DNA from: Bedellia somnulentella
Taxonomy: Eukaryota > Arthropoda > Insecta > Lepidoptera > Bedelliidae
Direction: 5' to 3'
Assembly (NCBI GenBank): GCA_963576735.1
Contig: OY755171.1
Coordinates: 19,566,182 to 19,630,181, forward strand
Length of the DNA: 64,000 bases
The notes below the pieces were generated by a model that was given only the letters and a program-made list of their open reading frames with translations, had not been told where the DNA came from and searched no databases. This document shows positions 41,893 to 52,702 of the stretch, piece by piece. The position numbers and the translations under genes were made by a program. How positions within the stretch are numbered: position 1 is the first letter of the stretch; every line of letters begins with the position of its first letter.

Positions 41893-42250
41893 ACTATACT
41901 AGCTGACCCGACAAACTTCGTACTGTCAAAAAATTGTAGACATTCTCTTGAAGGTTGCCATCAAAAAGTCATATGTAGCATATCCCTTGAGGTATCTGTC
42001 ATGCGATGAGGAAAAATATGTTTTTAATATTATTTACATAGCTTTTCCATTTTTTTAAGCTAAGAACCTTTTCTAAGTTTCAAGTAATACGTTACCGAAA
42101 GAATCAGTCGAATCGGTCTCGCCGTTTTCGAATTTTGCGCTTAGCGGCACATTTAGATCCATTTTTAACCGACTTCAAAAAAAGGGAGTGTTCTCAATTC
42201 GACCGTATATTTTTTATAAAGATAGATATGGATCAAACTACTCTTTTAAT
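41893..42250 (+). mobile_element. Dispersed repeat beginning CTAGCTGACCCGACAAAC
   Basis: Starts CTAGCTGACCCGACAAACTT and includes TTTTTAACCGACTTCAAAAAAAGG near 42155-42180, a motif common in Lepidoptera repeats. No coding part. Class uncertain. Confidence 0.5.
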
Positions 42251-42489
42251 AGAAATTATGGAATAAAATGGAATATCTTCCGCCAGGCGTTGGTATGTCT
42301 GGGGACCGCGTATGTAGATGCTAAGTATTTTAGAAACTTCCATACCGTGATGTAGGATTTGTATGGCGAGTCTACGTACGCAGTGCCCTATAGCGGTTGG
42401 ACTAACAATCAGAAAATTTATCAGGATTTAAATCAGTATCATGCGAATAGCAACCTCTTATTTTTAGTTTTAATTTAGGATGTTAACAT

Positions 42490-42705
42490 ACTCAAGGCTA
42501 TAAATCATTAGAAGGGGTCGCTAAAACGAAATGCCTCAGCCATTTTTCGAAGTTGAGCAGGGAAAAGATTGGAAAGTAAATTATTTGGGGATGGGTCTCT
42601 CTAAGCGTATCGCTCAAATACCACTTTAAATGCCCCAATACCCTTAGCTGCCCCTTAAGATCTCTTAAGTTGTGTTATTGTAAGCTGAAACTACACAGCG
42701 TTTTT
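42490..42705 (-). mobile_element. Family T repeat shared with copy A
   Basis: Orthologue of 14382-14575; the two have diverged noticeably, giving a rough clock for the segmental duplication. Confidence 0.8.
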
Positions 42706-42758
42706 ATTGAATTCAGCCATGTCATAAATTCTACTTGAATTATTGACACGATACATAC

Positions 42759-43244
42759 TGTTACGACATCTGTTCGCAAGTAGGAGATAGGATTTGCCAC
42801 TACTAGATAACAGATGGCGTTACTAGTATTCTAATAAGTAAAGGAATTACTAGATGTTTCTCGAATATCGACTTTTCGAGAATGTGGTACTAGAACTTTC
42901 TGTAATATTCGCGTATTTGAGATTTGGCATATATAAAGAGCGACGCGTGCTACGGAGTTATTCGAGTACGAAGAACTAAAGCGAGAACAAGCGAAATACT
43001 AGAGCGAAGAAATTAAATACGACAGTGCAGTGATATACGGATTACGGAAATAAGCTTAACGGTGTGGACAGTGTTACTATAACGGAGTAAATTAGTGTTG
43101 TTAATTAGTGCGAGTATCGATAGTTAATTATCGATAGTGTTTGTTGTGTTGTGTAAAGTGCGTTATTGGTCAATAAATATAATCACACCTTATTGCACGA
43201 AAGTGTGACTGGTATTTATCAAATTAAGAACCCGGTACGTAACA
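42759..43244 (+). repeat. 5' LTR
   Basis: Starts TGTTACGACATCTG and ends CGGTACGTAACA. It carries a TATATAAAG promoter motif at about 42931-42939 and a late CAATAAATATAATC poly(A)-type signal near 43171. A 12-bp inner palindrome TTAATTATCGATAG lies near 43123. Confidence 0.9.
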
Positions 43245-43269
43245 ATTGGTGACAGAAGTGGATTTGAAG

Positions 43270-44802
43270 ATGCCAGTTATGCCGAAGGAAGACGGAAGAG
43301 AGGGTGTGAAGACACGCGCTCAGAAAGCCGCAGAGGGTGAACAGCTGTCGGAAATGAGTTCATCGGTCACGAACCCTCGGAGTGACATTCCAGAGGAGAC
43401 GTCCGCGGTGACTAACGCGCCGTCTACATCAACGGCGCCGGCGGCCGCAACTAATACTGACTTGACGATGATAGTTGAAATGTTTCAAAGCATGCGTGAA
43501 GCACAACAAAGCATACAGGATGTTGTGAAAAACATACATTCGGAGGTACAGGATGTTAAAAAAAACATACATTCGGAGGTACAGGGTGTTGTGAAACAAG
43601 AAGTTCGTGAGTTGCGCGAGGAACAGCAAACTAAGTTCTCACAAGTTCTCACTGCGGTCAATGAAGTCAGTGGTCGGGTGGTTACTGTGGAAAAAGACGT
43701 AGAGCAGATGAAGGAGCAGGTAACCACTATTGAGAAAGATATCGATGACATGAAGACCGACTTCCGCGGAATGGAGAAAAGGGTTCTGCAGCTTGAATCA
43801 CGACCGGTCAAGGTTGTCTCCGGTGAGAATGTAGTAGCTGTCCATGGTCCTCGTGTGAAGGTTCCTCCCTACGACGGAACAACATCCTGGTCGGCGTATA
43901 GACATCAGTTCCAGACTGTTGCGGCTGCCAATGGTTGGACTGATGAACAGTGTTTGACTGCACTGACGGTGGCGCTCCGAGGTCAAGCACTGTCAGTAAT
44001 AGAGGCGCTGCCGACTCCGAGTGGTGGTTTCAAGGACCTGCTGGATGCGTTGGAGTCTCGCTATGGAGAGCGACACCTGGAGCACGTGTTCCGCGCTCAG
44101 CTGCGTGATAGGGTCCAGCGTTCCGGAGAGGGACTTCAGCAGTGGGCCCTTGAAATCGAGAAGCTCGTCCGCAAGGCCTATCCCAGTGTAGATCCGAAGA
44201 CGGTGGAAATGAACCTGGTGCAAGCATTCGTCGACGGCATCAGAGATATCGAAGTGAGAACAGCGGTGAGACTTCAACACCACACGTCTCTCAAGGATGC
44301 CTTGGCGAACGCTCTAGAAGTTGAAGCTTGCCGCCAGGATACGCGCCAAACTCATCGACTTCGTGAGATTGCGGAAGCAAATGAGGACGTCAAGGTCATT
44401 AAAGCACCCGTCGGAAGGAGTACTGGACCGATTTGTTATGGCTGCGGGAAAAGGGGCCATTTGAGATTAAGTTGCCCGCTGAGGGAAAGAATGCAAGATG
44501 TACATTCCCTAGTGCGTGAAAATGGTTTACATGCTAGTGAAAAGATGAAAACCAGATATGACCGTAAAGCTAACACGCCGCGTTTCGAAGAGGGTATGCT
44601 CGTCTGGTTACACAATCCAACTCGCCGGAAAGGGAAGTCCCCTAAGTTACAAAATAGGTGGGAAGGACCGTACAAGGTGGTCACTAGAATAAACGATGTA
44701 ACGTACAGAATTCAACGCCAACCTAGAGGGGCTTCGAAAATAGTTCACATCGATCGACTTGCGAAGTACCATGGAAGCAATAATACTCGGGACGAGTATT
44801 AA
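43270..44802 (+). CDS. Gag fused in frame to integrase C-terminal tail
   Basis: About 510 aa from the ATG at 43270 (the frame is open from the LTR end). Residues 60-190 are a predicted coiled coil with an internal duplication (VKNIHSEVQ twice). The middle is a Gag capsid-like segment (PPYDGTTSWSAYRHQF onward). A CCHC zinc knuckle CYGCGKRGHLRLSC lies near residue 395. Directly afterwards, RMQDVHSLVREN, EKMKTRYDRKA and FEEGMLVWLHNPTRRKGKSP, then WEGPYKVV and HIDRLAKYH, are the C-terminal region of Gypsy integrase. A deletion of most of pol thus joined gag and pol in one frame. It is intact between identical LTRs, so the derivative itself was mobile, presumably with enzymes in trans. The integrase tail is normally DNA- or chromatin-binding. 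Confidence 0.85.
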   Translation: MPVMPKEDGREGVKTRAQKAAEGEQLSEMSSSVTNPRSDIPEETSAVTNAPSTSTAPAAATNTDLTMIVEMFQSMREAQQSIQDVVKNIHSEVQDVKKNIHSEVQGVVKQEVRELREEQQTKFSQVLTAVNEVSGRVVTVEKDVEQMKEQVTTIEKDIDDMKTDFRGMEKRVLQLESRPVKVVSGENVVAVHGPRVKVPPYDGTTSWSAYRHQFQTVAAANGWTDEQCLTALTVALRGQALSVIEALPTPSGGFKDLLDALESRYGERHLEHVFRAQLRDRVQRSGEGLQQWALEIEKLVRKAYPSVDPKTVEMNLVQAFVDGIRDIEVRTAVRLQHHTSLKDALANALEVEACRQDTRQTHRLREIAEANEDVKVIKAPVGRSTGPICYGCGKRGHLRLSCPLRERMQDVHSLVRENGLHASEKMKTRYDRKANTPRFEEGMLVWLHNPTRRKGKSPKLQNRWEGPYKVVTRINDVTYRIQRQPRGASKIVHIDRLAKYHGSNNTRDEY

Positions 44803-44818
44803 TGTAAGGAGGGGGTAA

Positions 44819-45304
44819 TGTTACGACATCTGTTCGCAAGTAGGAGATAGGATTTGCCACTACTAGATAACAGATGGCGTTACTAGTATTCTAATAAGTA
44901 AAGGAATTACTAGATGTTTCTCGAATATCGACTTTTCGAGAATGTGGTACTAGAACTTTCTGTAATATTCGCGTATTTGAGATTTGGCATATATAAAGAG
45001 CGACGCGTGCTACGGAGTTATTCGAGTACGAAGAACTAAAGCGAGAACAAGCGAAATACTAGAGCGAAGAAATTAAATACGACAGTGCAGTGATATACGG
45101 ATTACGGAAATAAGCTTAACGGTGTGGACAGTGTTACTATAACGGAGTAAATTAGTGTTGTTAATTAGTGCGAGTATCGATAGTTAATTATCGATAGTGT
45201 TTGTTGTGTTGTGTAAAGTGCGTTATTGGTCAATAAATATAATCACACCTTATTGCACGAAAGTGTGACTGGTATTTATCAAATTAAGAACCCGGTACGT
45301 AACA
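44819..45304 (+). repeat. 3' LTR
   Basis: Reads the same as the 5' LTR over its 486 bp, with no difference seen by eye, which means a very recent insertion. Confidence 0.9.
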
Positions 45305-45547
45305 ATACATATGCTCACGGCTATAAATCCGAAGAAGGGGTAGCCAGAGCTAAGGAATTAGAAACTACTCAGCCACTTTTGGAAATTTCAGTGGGGAAAA
45401 GATAGAAAAATAAAGGTTGTTGATGATGGGTCCCAACCGCATCGCCCAAAAATCCCTTAAAAGCCCCGATACCGTTCGTCACCTCTTACACACACCCACC
45501 GGAAGAAATGGGGTAATGCTATTCTAAGCCGACACTACACAGCAATA
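45305..45547 (-). mobile_element. Family T repeat hit by the LTR element
   Basis: Minus copy whose ATAC-rich tail is the LTR element's target, as shown by the ATAC duplication. It ends AAGCCGACACTACACAGC. Confidence 0.9.
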
Positions 45548-45711
45548 TTGACATGATACTCTCAAAAAAGTAACGGAGTTTTATTAATTAAAATTAGCCT
45601 TAAACTCAGTCGAATAACTATAAGCAAATATTAAAATCAACATCATCCAAATAACAGCCTCTTCAGTTTTCAATTACGATGTTTACCTGCACCGATAACT
45701 ACTATGTTGCA

Positions 45712-45960
45712 TACATACATACATATACTCACGGCTTTAAATCCCTAGAAGGGGTAGCCAGAGCTAAGGAATTCGAAACTCCTCAGCCACGTTTGGAAAG
45801 TTGAGTGGTGAAAAGATGGTAAAATAAAGGTTGTTGGTGATGGGTCTCCAAACGCATCGCCCAAATAACCAATAAAAAGTCTCAATACCCTTAGTCGCCT
45901 TTTACGACACCCGAGGGTAGAAAGGGTTAGCGACATTCTAAGCCGGCACTACACGGCAAA
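45712..45960 (-). mobile_element. Family T repeat, full length
   Basis: Minus copy, CATACATACATACATATACTC to GCCGGCACTACACGGC; absent from the matching site in copy A (about 14700). Confidence 0.9.
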
Positions 45961-46104
45961 TAGTAGAATATGTATTTAAAACAACCTGAACTCAACAACC
46001 CTATGTCTGTTGTGTTCAATAACAATCCAAATATCAACAAGAAAGAAATGTTTGGGGAATCTATTAATAAAGTCGTCAGTTTTCATACAGACGTATAGAT
46101 GTTT

Positions 46105-46290
46105 TGCTGTGTAGTGTCGGCTTAGAATAGCACTACCCCATTTCTTACGGTGGGTGTACGAAGGAGGCGCTATTAAGAGACCATCACCAACAACCTTTAT
46201 TTTACCATCTTTTCCCCACTCAACTTTCCAAATGTGGCTGAGAAATTTCTAATTCCTTAGCTCTTGCTACCTCTTCTAGGGATTTATAGC
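46105..46290 (+). mobile_element. Family T repeat, internally deleted
   Basis: GCTGTGTAGTGTCGGCTTAG head, then a deletion between GTGTACG and AGACCATCACC, and an end at GGGATTTATAGC where SINE-1 follows. Confidence 0.85.
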
Positions 46291-46291
46291 A

Positions 46292-46652
46292 TAATAATAA
46301 CATAATAACATAAACGTTCACGCCGAATAGCAGAGGTACTACTACTTCTGAACATCATGTGACTTTGTCACCTGGTGTTCAGAGTACCCACGTTTTGCAT
46401 AGACAGTGTACTCACGTGATAGGGGGCAGTCCTATCGCCGTTTTGTACGAATACACAGTCACATGACTAAGTACAACTCAGCCATGTGGGTTTCCTCACG
46501 ATGTTTTCCCTCACCGTTAACAACCATGATAAATAAAACACACATATGTCTTTAGAAAAGACATCTTGGTGTAGGCCCGACCCAGGATTTGAACACTAGT
46601 CGCTTGCACGATAACCGAGTGTTCTACCCACTGGGCATATGCGCCGACATAG
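46292..46652 (-). mobile_element. SINE-1, near full length
   Basis: Minus copy joined to the preceding family T repeat; tail ATAATAACATAATAACATAAACG, head CGCATATGCCCAGTGGGTAG on the minus strand. Confidence 0.85.
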
Positions 46653-46727
46653 TGCTTCACGCCCACGCAGTGTCAAGTGGGTGGGGGGGGGGACACATGG
46701 GTTGCGGGTTTTGTTTTTAAACTCTTA

Positions 46728-47222
46728 AGCGGCCAGTACACAATGGCGGACGATGGCCCACTGCTCGCCATCGCCACTGTGTACAGGGGGCAATGGTGCA
46801 TGATGGCGGACAATTGCCGATCGTGGCGCGCAATGGCGCGCAATGGCGAAGTTGTCGGTTTTTCGGGCACACTTCAAAGGAATCGTGGCGTAGAATGGCC
46901 GGTGGTGTTTCCACAATGGGCCATTGTTTAGTTCGTCACCGACCGCTCATAGATACTTATACTTTTTTTGGAATATTTTATTGCAAAATGTATTGATAAT
47001 CATTATATGACGTAAAAATAACATAAATAGCGCCTTAAACAAAATAAATTACATACATAATAATAAATAAATAGCTGCAACCATAATTACTTCGACGTCC
47101 GTCGCAAGTGGATTGCCAGGCAGTAATGAGCAATGGGCCATTGTGTGAACACCAATTGATCGTGGCCAACAATTGCCAATTGCGAAGCGTGGCCCATCGT
47201 CCGCCATTGTGTACTGGCCGCT
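46728..47222. mobile_element. PIF/Harbinger-type MITE, copy 1
   Basis: Inverted ends AGCGGCCAGTACACAATGG / CCATTGTGTACTGGCCGCT, flanked by TTA (46725-46727, 47223-47225). Copy A holds the empty site with a single TTA (ACTCTTATG, about 15585). GGCCCA/TGGGCC and CAATGG motifs repeat inside. No transposase; its short open frames are not genes. Confidence 0.85.
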
Positions 47223-47614
47223 TTATACGGAGCTTATATAACACAAAAAAGACGCCAAAATGTATTAATAAGGTTTTGAATGTAATAACAATATTGGACA
47301 AACAATTATTAATACACATGATAAATATTATGTTTGTCAAATGTTAAAGCTGTAATTTCGTTGGTTACTGAATACTGACGTAATGAATAAATTTCATTTG
47401 TTTCCTGAATAATATGATTTTTGTTATAATTGTAAAGGAAATGACATACAGTTTTCTTTTGTTTATTTCTTTTCATCGCTTTTCCATATGACGGTGTTGA
47501 TTACCGTTAATTGGCAAAGATAAAATACAAAGACAATTATAAATACTGCGAATAAATTGTTTAATGGGTCTGGGTAAAAAGAAGAGTTTTGAATAATCTA
47601 AGTATAATAGATTC

Positions 47615-47962
47615 AGATATAATAGATGACTGCCTCCGTGGTCTAGCGGTTAAGCGCTTGGTTTTAAGTACGGAGGTCTCGGGTTCGATTCCCGAGGGGT
47701 GGTAAACTTACAAATTTAATTTGTAAGATTTAACCCAGTTTGGAAGGATATTGCAGGCTTGAATCACCTGATTATCCGAAAATTAAGATGATTCCGTGCT
47801 TCGGAGGGCACGTTAAGCCGTCGGTCCCGGCTACTATTACAGTAGTAGTCGTTAGTCTGCCAACCCGCAATTGGCCAGCGTGGTGGACTATGGCCAAATC
47901 GCCCTATATAGGGTAGGCTCGAGCCCCTTGGTGGGGACATATATGGGCTGTGAGAGTGAGAG
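47615..47962 (+). mobile_element. SINE-3, full length, 9-bp target duplication
   Basis: AATAGATTC at 47606-47614 and 47963-47971. Head GCCTCCGTGGTCTAGCGGTT (A box), GGGTTCGATTCCCG (B box). Copy A shows the empty site (about 15970-15980). Same family as 11640-11957. Confidence 0.85.
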
Positions 47963-48030
47963 AATAGATTCTTTATATATTAAAACAATTAGCAACTTGA
48001 AATCCGGAAGACAAGGGGTATCAGATAATA

Positions 48031-49375
48031 ATACTCGACCTCAGAAGCATAAGGTCGGTTGTGTTTTTTAGCTACTTTTCAGGATAGCTAAAAGAAATTT
48101 TCATTTATTCGGTCTGTTTTCTCAGTAATTCGGGAGACTTTAGAGTAAATTTCTAACTTTTTCAATAACATAACTGTCCATCTACACAGTGCTCTTATTG
48201 TTTTATGCGAATGTTACAGATAGGGTCCATATTGGCTCACATAAAATTCTAAATCATATTTGTCATCTTACTTACGATTTGTGTTCATAATAATCACTTT
48301 TATTTTTCGTACTTTATTTATTCATACGTTCTTAATACTGCCAACAGAATTCATAACAGTTAGTGATCATAATTTTTGTATTAATACTGTTACAACCAAG
48401 AATCTTTTTAAAACTATATTTTTTTCAAGATCTTTTTTCTTCATAACCTCAAAAGTGGCTGAAGATTGCCAAGACGAGCCCATATGACTCGCACTGTCAA
48501 AAAGTTATCAGATCTCATGTAGAGCCAAGCTTCTAACACTACACGCCCTAACTCTACATGGCCTTACTTCACAAACTCTACACCTTAGTCAAAATATGTG
48601 GCTTGGCCATTTCGCTACATTCACATCGGCGTAAGGTGAAAAATCAATTCACTGTTCATTACTTTTGTGTTATACAATAGTTCTTGTAGTAACGAACGGA
48701 AAATACCTTAATAATTTTGATGATCATCAGATATAAATAAAATCTGAAGTATAAAAGCTAATGTAATTAAAACTTAATATGTTCAATAAGTCCGCTATTG
48801 ACAATATATCCCGAAAATTTTGTTGATCTAGCATAATCCAAACCCAAGTTATAAGGGTTCAAAAAAATGACGAAGCGCTTCGAGAAAAGGTAGGTAGTGC
48901 CCGTGCGCTTCGCTTGGCTCGTCTTGGCGGGGGCACTACCGTGCCCCCAGGTCTTTAGGCCGTTATAATATACTCTCTGTTTTTCAAAAGTAGTTTTATA
49001 AACTGAAGATAATATCTTTAATTATCTCAAATATGTTCACTTTAAAGGCTCACCAATCAATATCATGCTATGTATTTTAAATACATGTACTCACACTATT
49101 AGTTAGGAGTAGTCAGAGACACATCTCAATCTCATATTTCTATCTCAACTCGTTGCTAAAATAACTCACATGCATAAGGTCGTATGGTTAGCTATTTTTG
49201 CATCCTAGAGAAACATTTGGTTGTATCGTTAAATTCGACCTTTGGTCGTTTAAGAAGTAACAGAATAAGAAGTGGTAACAATAGTTACGGATTTCTGCCT
49301 TAAACTAAATTGTGTTCAGACTAACGCTGTATTATTTATTTACGATATTATGATACGGTATGTTTCGTATTAGAT
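48031..49375. other. No gene seen
   Basis: AT-rich spacer beyond the duplication. 48870-48960 has GGGGGCACTACCGTGCCCCC and AAGCGCTTCG palindromes, and AGGTAGTGCCCGTGCGCTTCG opposing GGGGGCACTACC, perhaps one small decayed element. Confidence 0.45.
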
Positions 49376-50095
49376 TTCATTTGTATTTTGAGATACAACT
49401 TGATATGTCTTTAAGCTTCTTGACTGGGGAGGGCTCGGAATCAACATCAATGGCAAAGACAGCACGCATCTTTTGGCTAAAACCACAGAAAATTTGAGTA
49501 AAGTGCTTAATGACATCAGTAGAGTATCTGAGAGAGTGGGTCTTAAAATGGCCATGGACAAAACGAAAGTCATGTCATAGCCATAATATACCCACTCCTG
49601 TCGAGTTTAAAGACTCCACACTGGAAGTTTTTGACCAACATGTATACCTGGGACTAACCATCCGGTTAGGTAGGGTCAACTTCGGTCAACCGTCGAATCC
49701 AGCTCGAAAAGCTGCGCCGTATCTCCTCGTTCCAAATTCCGCAGAGTCTAAAGACAAAGGTCTTTGACCAATGTGTGTTGCCAGTCATGATTACGGCGCA
49801 GAGACGTGGCTTTTAACAATGGCCCTCATCAACGGGCTTCGAATCACCCAAAGGGCAATGGAAAGGCCTATGTTGGGAGTTTCATTACGCACTTTTTCAT
49901 ACGGGATCAAATCCGCAATGAGGAGATCCGTACAAGAAGTAGAGTGTCTTGGAATAACAGAGGCGGCCAAGGCAATTAAATCCCGAGCACGAGCGATATC
50001 AAAATCAATTCGGACAGTGCATCTGTGCTGCAGGCTCTGGACCGCTGTGAATTCACTTTAAGGCTAGTGCTGGAGTGCCACAGAGCTCAAATAAA
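49376..50095 (+). pseudogene. RTE-like LINE RT C-terminal remnant
   Basis: Plus-strand frames read LEVFDQHVYLGLTIRL, SNPARKAA, then VLPVMITAQRRG-type sequence and AETWLLTMALINGLRITQRAMERPMLG, followed by EVECLGITEAAKAIKSRA. This is the region after the RT catalytic core in RTE-like elements (YGAETW, QRAMER). Several frameshifts. The catalytic core is missing. Confidence 0.75.
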
Positions 50096-50159
50096 TCATC
50101 AGAATCAGACTATAGCTGCTAATTGCTGTCTAAGATATATAATAATTTGAGCTTTATAA

Positions 50160-50395
50160 AATAAGTAACAAGAGATATTTTACTTCAAAAATCACAATAA
50201 ACTTTAGAGGCAACAATCAACAAGAAACATACCTATTACTAATCAGCCTTAGTGTATGAAAAAACATATGTTCTTAATAATATAAGTAACAAGAGATATT
50301 TAACTTCAGTAATCACAATAAACTTTAGAGGCAATAATCAACAAGAAACATACCTATTACGAATCAGCCTTGGTGTATAAAAAAATAAATATCTT
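50160..50395 (+). repeat. Tandem duplication of about 122 bp
   Basis: AAGTAACAAGAGATATTT to ACATACCTATTAC…CAGCCTT at about 50162-50250 is repeated at about 50284-50372 with few differences. Non-coding. Confidence 0.75.
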
Positions 50396-50472
50396 ACAAT
50401 AGTAATGTACATAAACAGCAGTCCTGCAGTTAATAATTAAATAATAATAAATAAATAACAAGTTCAAATTGA

Positions 50473-50690
50473 CATACATACTTACATATAAATCCCTAGA
50501 AGGGCTAGCCAGCCACCTTTGGAAAGTTGAGTAAGGAAAAGATAGTATAATAAAGGTTGTTAGTGATAGGTCTCCAACCGCATCACCCAAAAATCCCTTA
50601 AAAGCTCTAATACCATTAGTCACCTCTTACATAAACCCACCAGAAGAAATGGGGTAGTGCCAAGCTGACACTACATAATTAAACAGTAAT
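50473..50690 (-). mobile_element. Family T repeat
   Basis: Minus copy with a small internal loss (GGCTAGCCAGCCACC) and a degraded head (GGGGTAGTGCCAAGCTGACACTACA). Confidence 0.8.
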
Positions 50691-50828
50691 TCTAAAATAT
50701 CTTAGGAGTTGGCAACAAATTAAATGTTAGATTAAAACAAATATCCTTAAAAAATTTGAATCTACTCTACTTATGATAATTTCGAATTAAATAGAATGAA
50801 AGCAGAATCAGAATACATAAACAATAAA

Positions 50829-51934
50829 TTAAATATATGGATTGCTCCTAACTTTAAAAGAATTTGCAATCGATTCCATCGCATCTGCATGCCTCTTCCT
50901 CTTCAACTGTTTTATTACCTCACCACAAAATGGTTCTTCTAATATATTTTTTATTTTCAATTCGCTTACTAAATTTTCAGCAACATTTATGGTAGATTTT
51001 AGTTTAGTTGTGCGTATGTTCTTTGTTGGGGCTGAAAACAAACACAATGTTAGTAAATTAGTAGAACTGAAAATATTAGGATCATGATTTTATTATATGT
51101 ATTTACCATTTTCATTGGGAGCAGATGCAATTTGTAGACACTCAGGTTCTGTAGTGCCCACATTTGAACAAGATTGTGTAACTTCTGAAATACTTGCTAA
51201 AAAAAAACATCTATTATACCATGAAATAGGAAATTAAATACATATTTCTATTTATATATTTACCTCTCAAGTCACAATTTTCAGCACTTAGGGATGTTAA
51301 AACTGACCCAACACCACTTGTGCTGGCATTCAAGTTAGTTTCTAAATTATGGTCACTGCAAGAGTCATTAGAAATAACTGCATAGCATAATACACTTTAT
51401 AATGTGAAGAGATTTGCTTAATAAATATTTTTAGATATAACTTTTAAACAAATAAGATTCTTACCTATGATAAAAGTAGGAACTGCAGATTCCTGTGCAA
51501 CATCCGCATGCCCCACTATTGATGCATTAGAAATTTGTAGCATCTGTAGTTCGTCAAAGTTTAGCTGAGGTACAGGGAAGCCACCACCAGTTTTTCTGCA
51601 CGACCGTGCCACTGCAGCAGCTTTGTTTTTAGCCTTAGCCTTCTTGTCTTGATATGTCTGATTTGATAAGTTTAAAAGATTAGTAAAATGACGCTGACGA
51701 AAAGAGTGGACTAACCGAGGAAATACGATTACTTTAATGAAGTTCCAATATTTACCTTACGCCACTCCACCCAGGTTTTGGAGGCTCCACCAATGGCATT
51801 TAGCTCCAGACTTATTGCCTGCCATCGCTGCTGTGCAATTTTTTAGTAAATTGTGCTGAAAACTTTCCTCTTCTTAATTCAGCATCAGCTTCAAGCAATT
51901 CTAAAAGTCTGTGCTTTTGCTCACTGATTATCAT
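50829..51934 (-). pseudogene. Harbinger-associated Myb/SANT-like gene, one frameshift
   Basis: Five exons on the minus strand with good GT-AG sites and matching phases: 51934-51756, 51657-51465, 51377-51264, 51196-51107, 51031-50829. Exon 1 opens MIISEQKHRLLELLEADAEL then RRGKFSAQF. A one-base shift at the A6 run (51839-51844) is needed to reach AQQRWQAISLELNAIGG, then ASKTWVEWRK; exon 2 continues TYQDKKAKAKNKAAAVAR then KTGGG. The tryptophan-spaced fold, WR..Y.D.K, K..A and KTGGG are marks of the Myb/SANT DNA-binding protein that accompanies the transposase in PIF/Harbinger elements. The C-terminus is Lys-rich (VIKQLKRKRHADAMESIANSF). Intact apart from the shift, so either recently dead or a domesticated gene with an assembly error. 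No transposase lies next to it. Confidence 0.75.
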
Positions 51935-51936
51935 TT

Positions 51937-52702
51937 TATTCCATTCGCCGTTGAAACTCTCGGCACATGGGGCAACGAGGCGCGGGTTTTCTTAAAAGAT
52001 CTCTCAGCCCGCCTAGTGGAAGTCAGTGGTGATCCTAGGGCTGGCAGCTACCTCGGCCAACGAATTAGCATAGCCATTCAAAGAGGAAATGCTGCCAGTA
52101 TTTTAAGCGGCCAGTACACAATGGCGGACGATGGCCCACTGCTCGCCATCGCCACTGTGTACAGGGGGCAATGGTGCATGATGGCGGACAATTGCCGATC
52201 GTGGCGCGCAATGGCGAAGTTGTCGGTTTTTCGGGCACACTTCAAAGGAATCGTGGCGTAGCATGGTCGGTGGTGTTTCCACAGTGGGCCATTGTTTAGT
52301 TCGTCACCGACCGCTCATAGATACTTATACTTTTTTGGAATATTTTATTGCAAAATGTATATATAATCAGTGATTATATATACATTTTGCTTGTGTTTAC
52401 AGCGATGTTTGCAGTGATTATTAATCACTATATGACGTAAAAATAACATAAATAGCACCATAAATAAAATAAATTACATACAAAATAATAAATAAATAGC
52501 TGCAGCCATAATTACTTCGACGTCTGTCGCAAGTGGATTGCCAGGCAGTAATGAGCAATGGGCCATTGTGTGAACACCAATTGATCGTGGCCTACAATTG
52601 CCAATTGCAAAGCGTGGCCCATCGTGGGCCATTGTGTACTGGGCGCTTTAGGCACGATACCGTTCTGCGAGAGCGATGAATTTTATGAAATTTTCCATCT
52701 TT
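51937..52702 (+). pseudogene. LINE C-terminal fragment split by a MITE
   Basis: IPFAVETLGTWGNEARVFL, then GSYLGQRISIAIQRGNAASIL, is the well-known tail of a non-LTR RT protein. It is cut at 52105 by the MITE and resumes at 52651 as GTIPFCESDEFYEIFHL-stop. Removing the MITE and one TTA restores the frame. Confidence 0.75.
52106..52647. mobile_element. PIF/Harbinger-type MITE, copy 2
   Basis: Same family as 46728-47222, with TTA at 52103-52105 and 52648-52650. It has 40-50 extra bp including CAAAATGTATATATAATCAG and its inverse (about 52362-52390), a local inverted duplication. Confidence 0.85.

Larger units (their letters stand above)
42759..45304 (+). mobile_element. Non-autonomous Gypsy-type LTR retrotransposon
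   Basis: Two 486-bp LTRs (TG…CA) that look identical, a 4-bp target duplication ATAC (42755-42758, 45305-45308), a primer-site-like TTGGTGACAGAAGTGG directly after the 5' LTR and a purine tract AAGGAGGGGGTAA before the 3' LTR. Between them lies one Gag-like ORF whose end is an integrase C-terminal piece. Protease, RT, RNase H and the integrase core are absent. It inserted in the tail of a family T repeat. Confidence 0.9.
32453..48030 (+). repeat. Segmental duplication copy B (direct, partner 9049-16050)
   Basis: Collinear with copy A but more than twice as long, because of the 575-bp exon array (33.07-36.96 kb), an LTR element, several family T repeats, SINE-1, SINE-3 and a Harbinger-type MITE. 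The left limit is a 19-bp identity (GGTCACCACAATCTCAATG) at 32453 and 9049. The right limit is GGGGTATCAGA at about 48020 and 16030. Confidence 0.85.

Noticed and set aside
46677..46931. Open frames around 46.7-46.9 kb on both strands
   Set aside because: They lie inside the Harbinger-type MITE and are caused by its repeated CAATGG/GGCCCA motifs.
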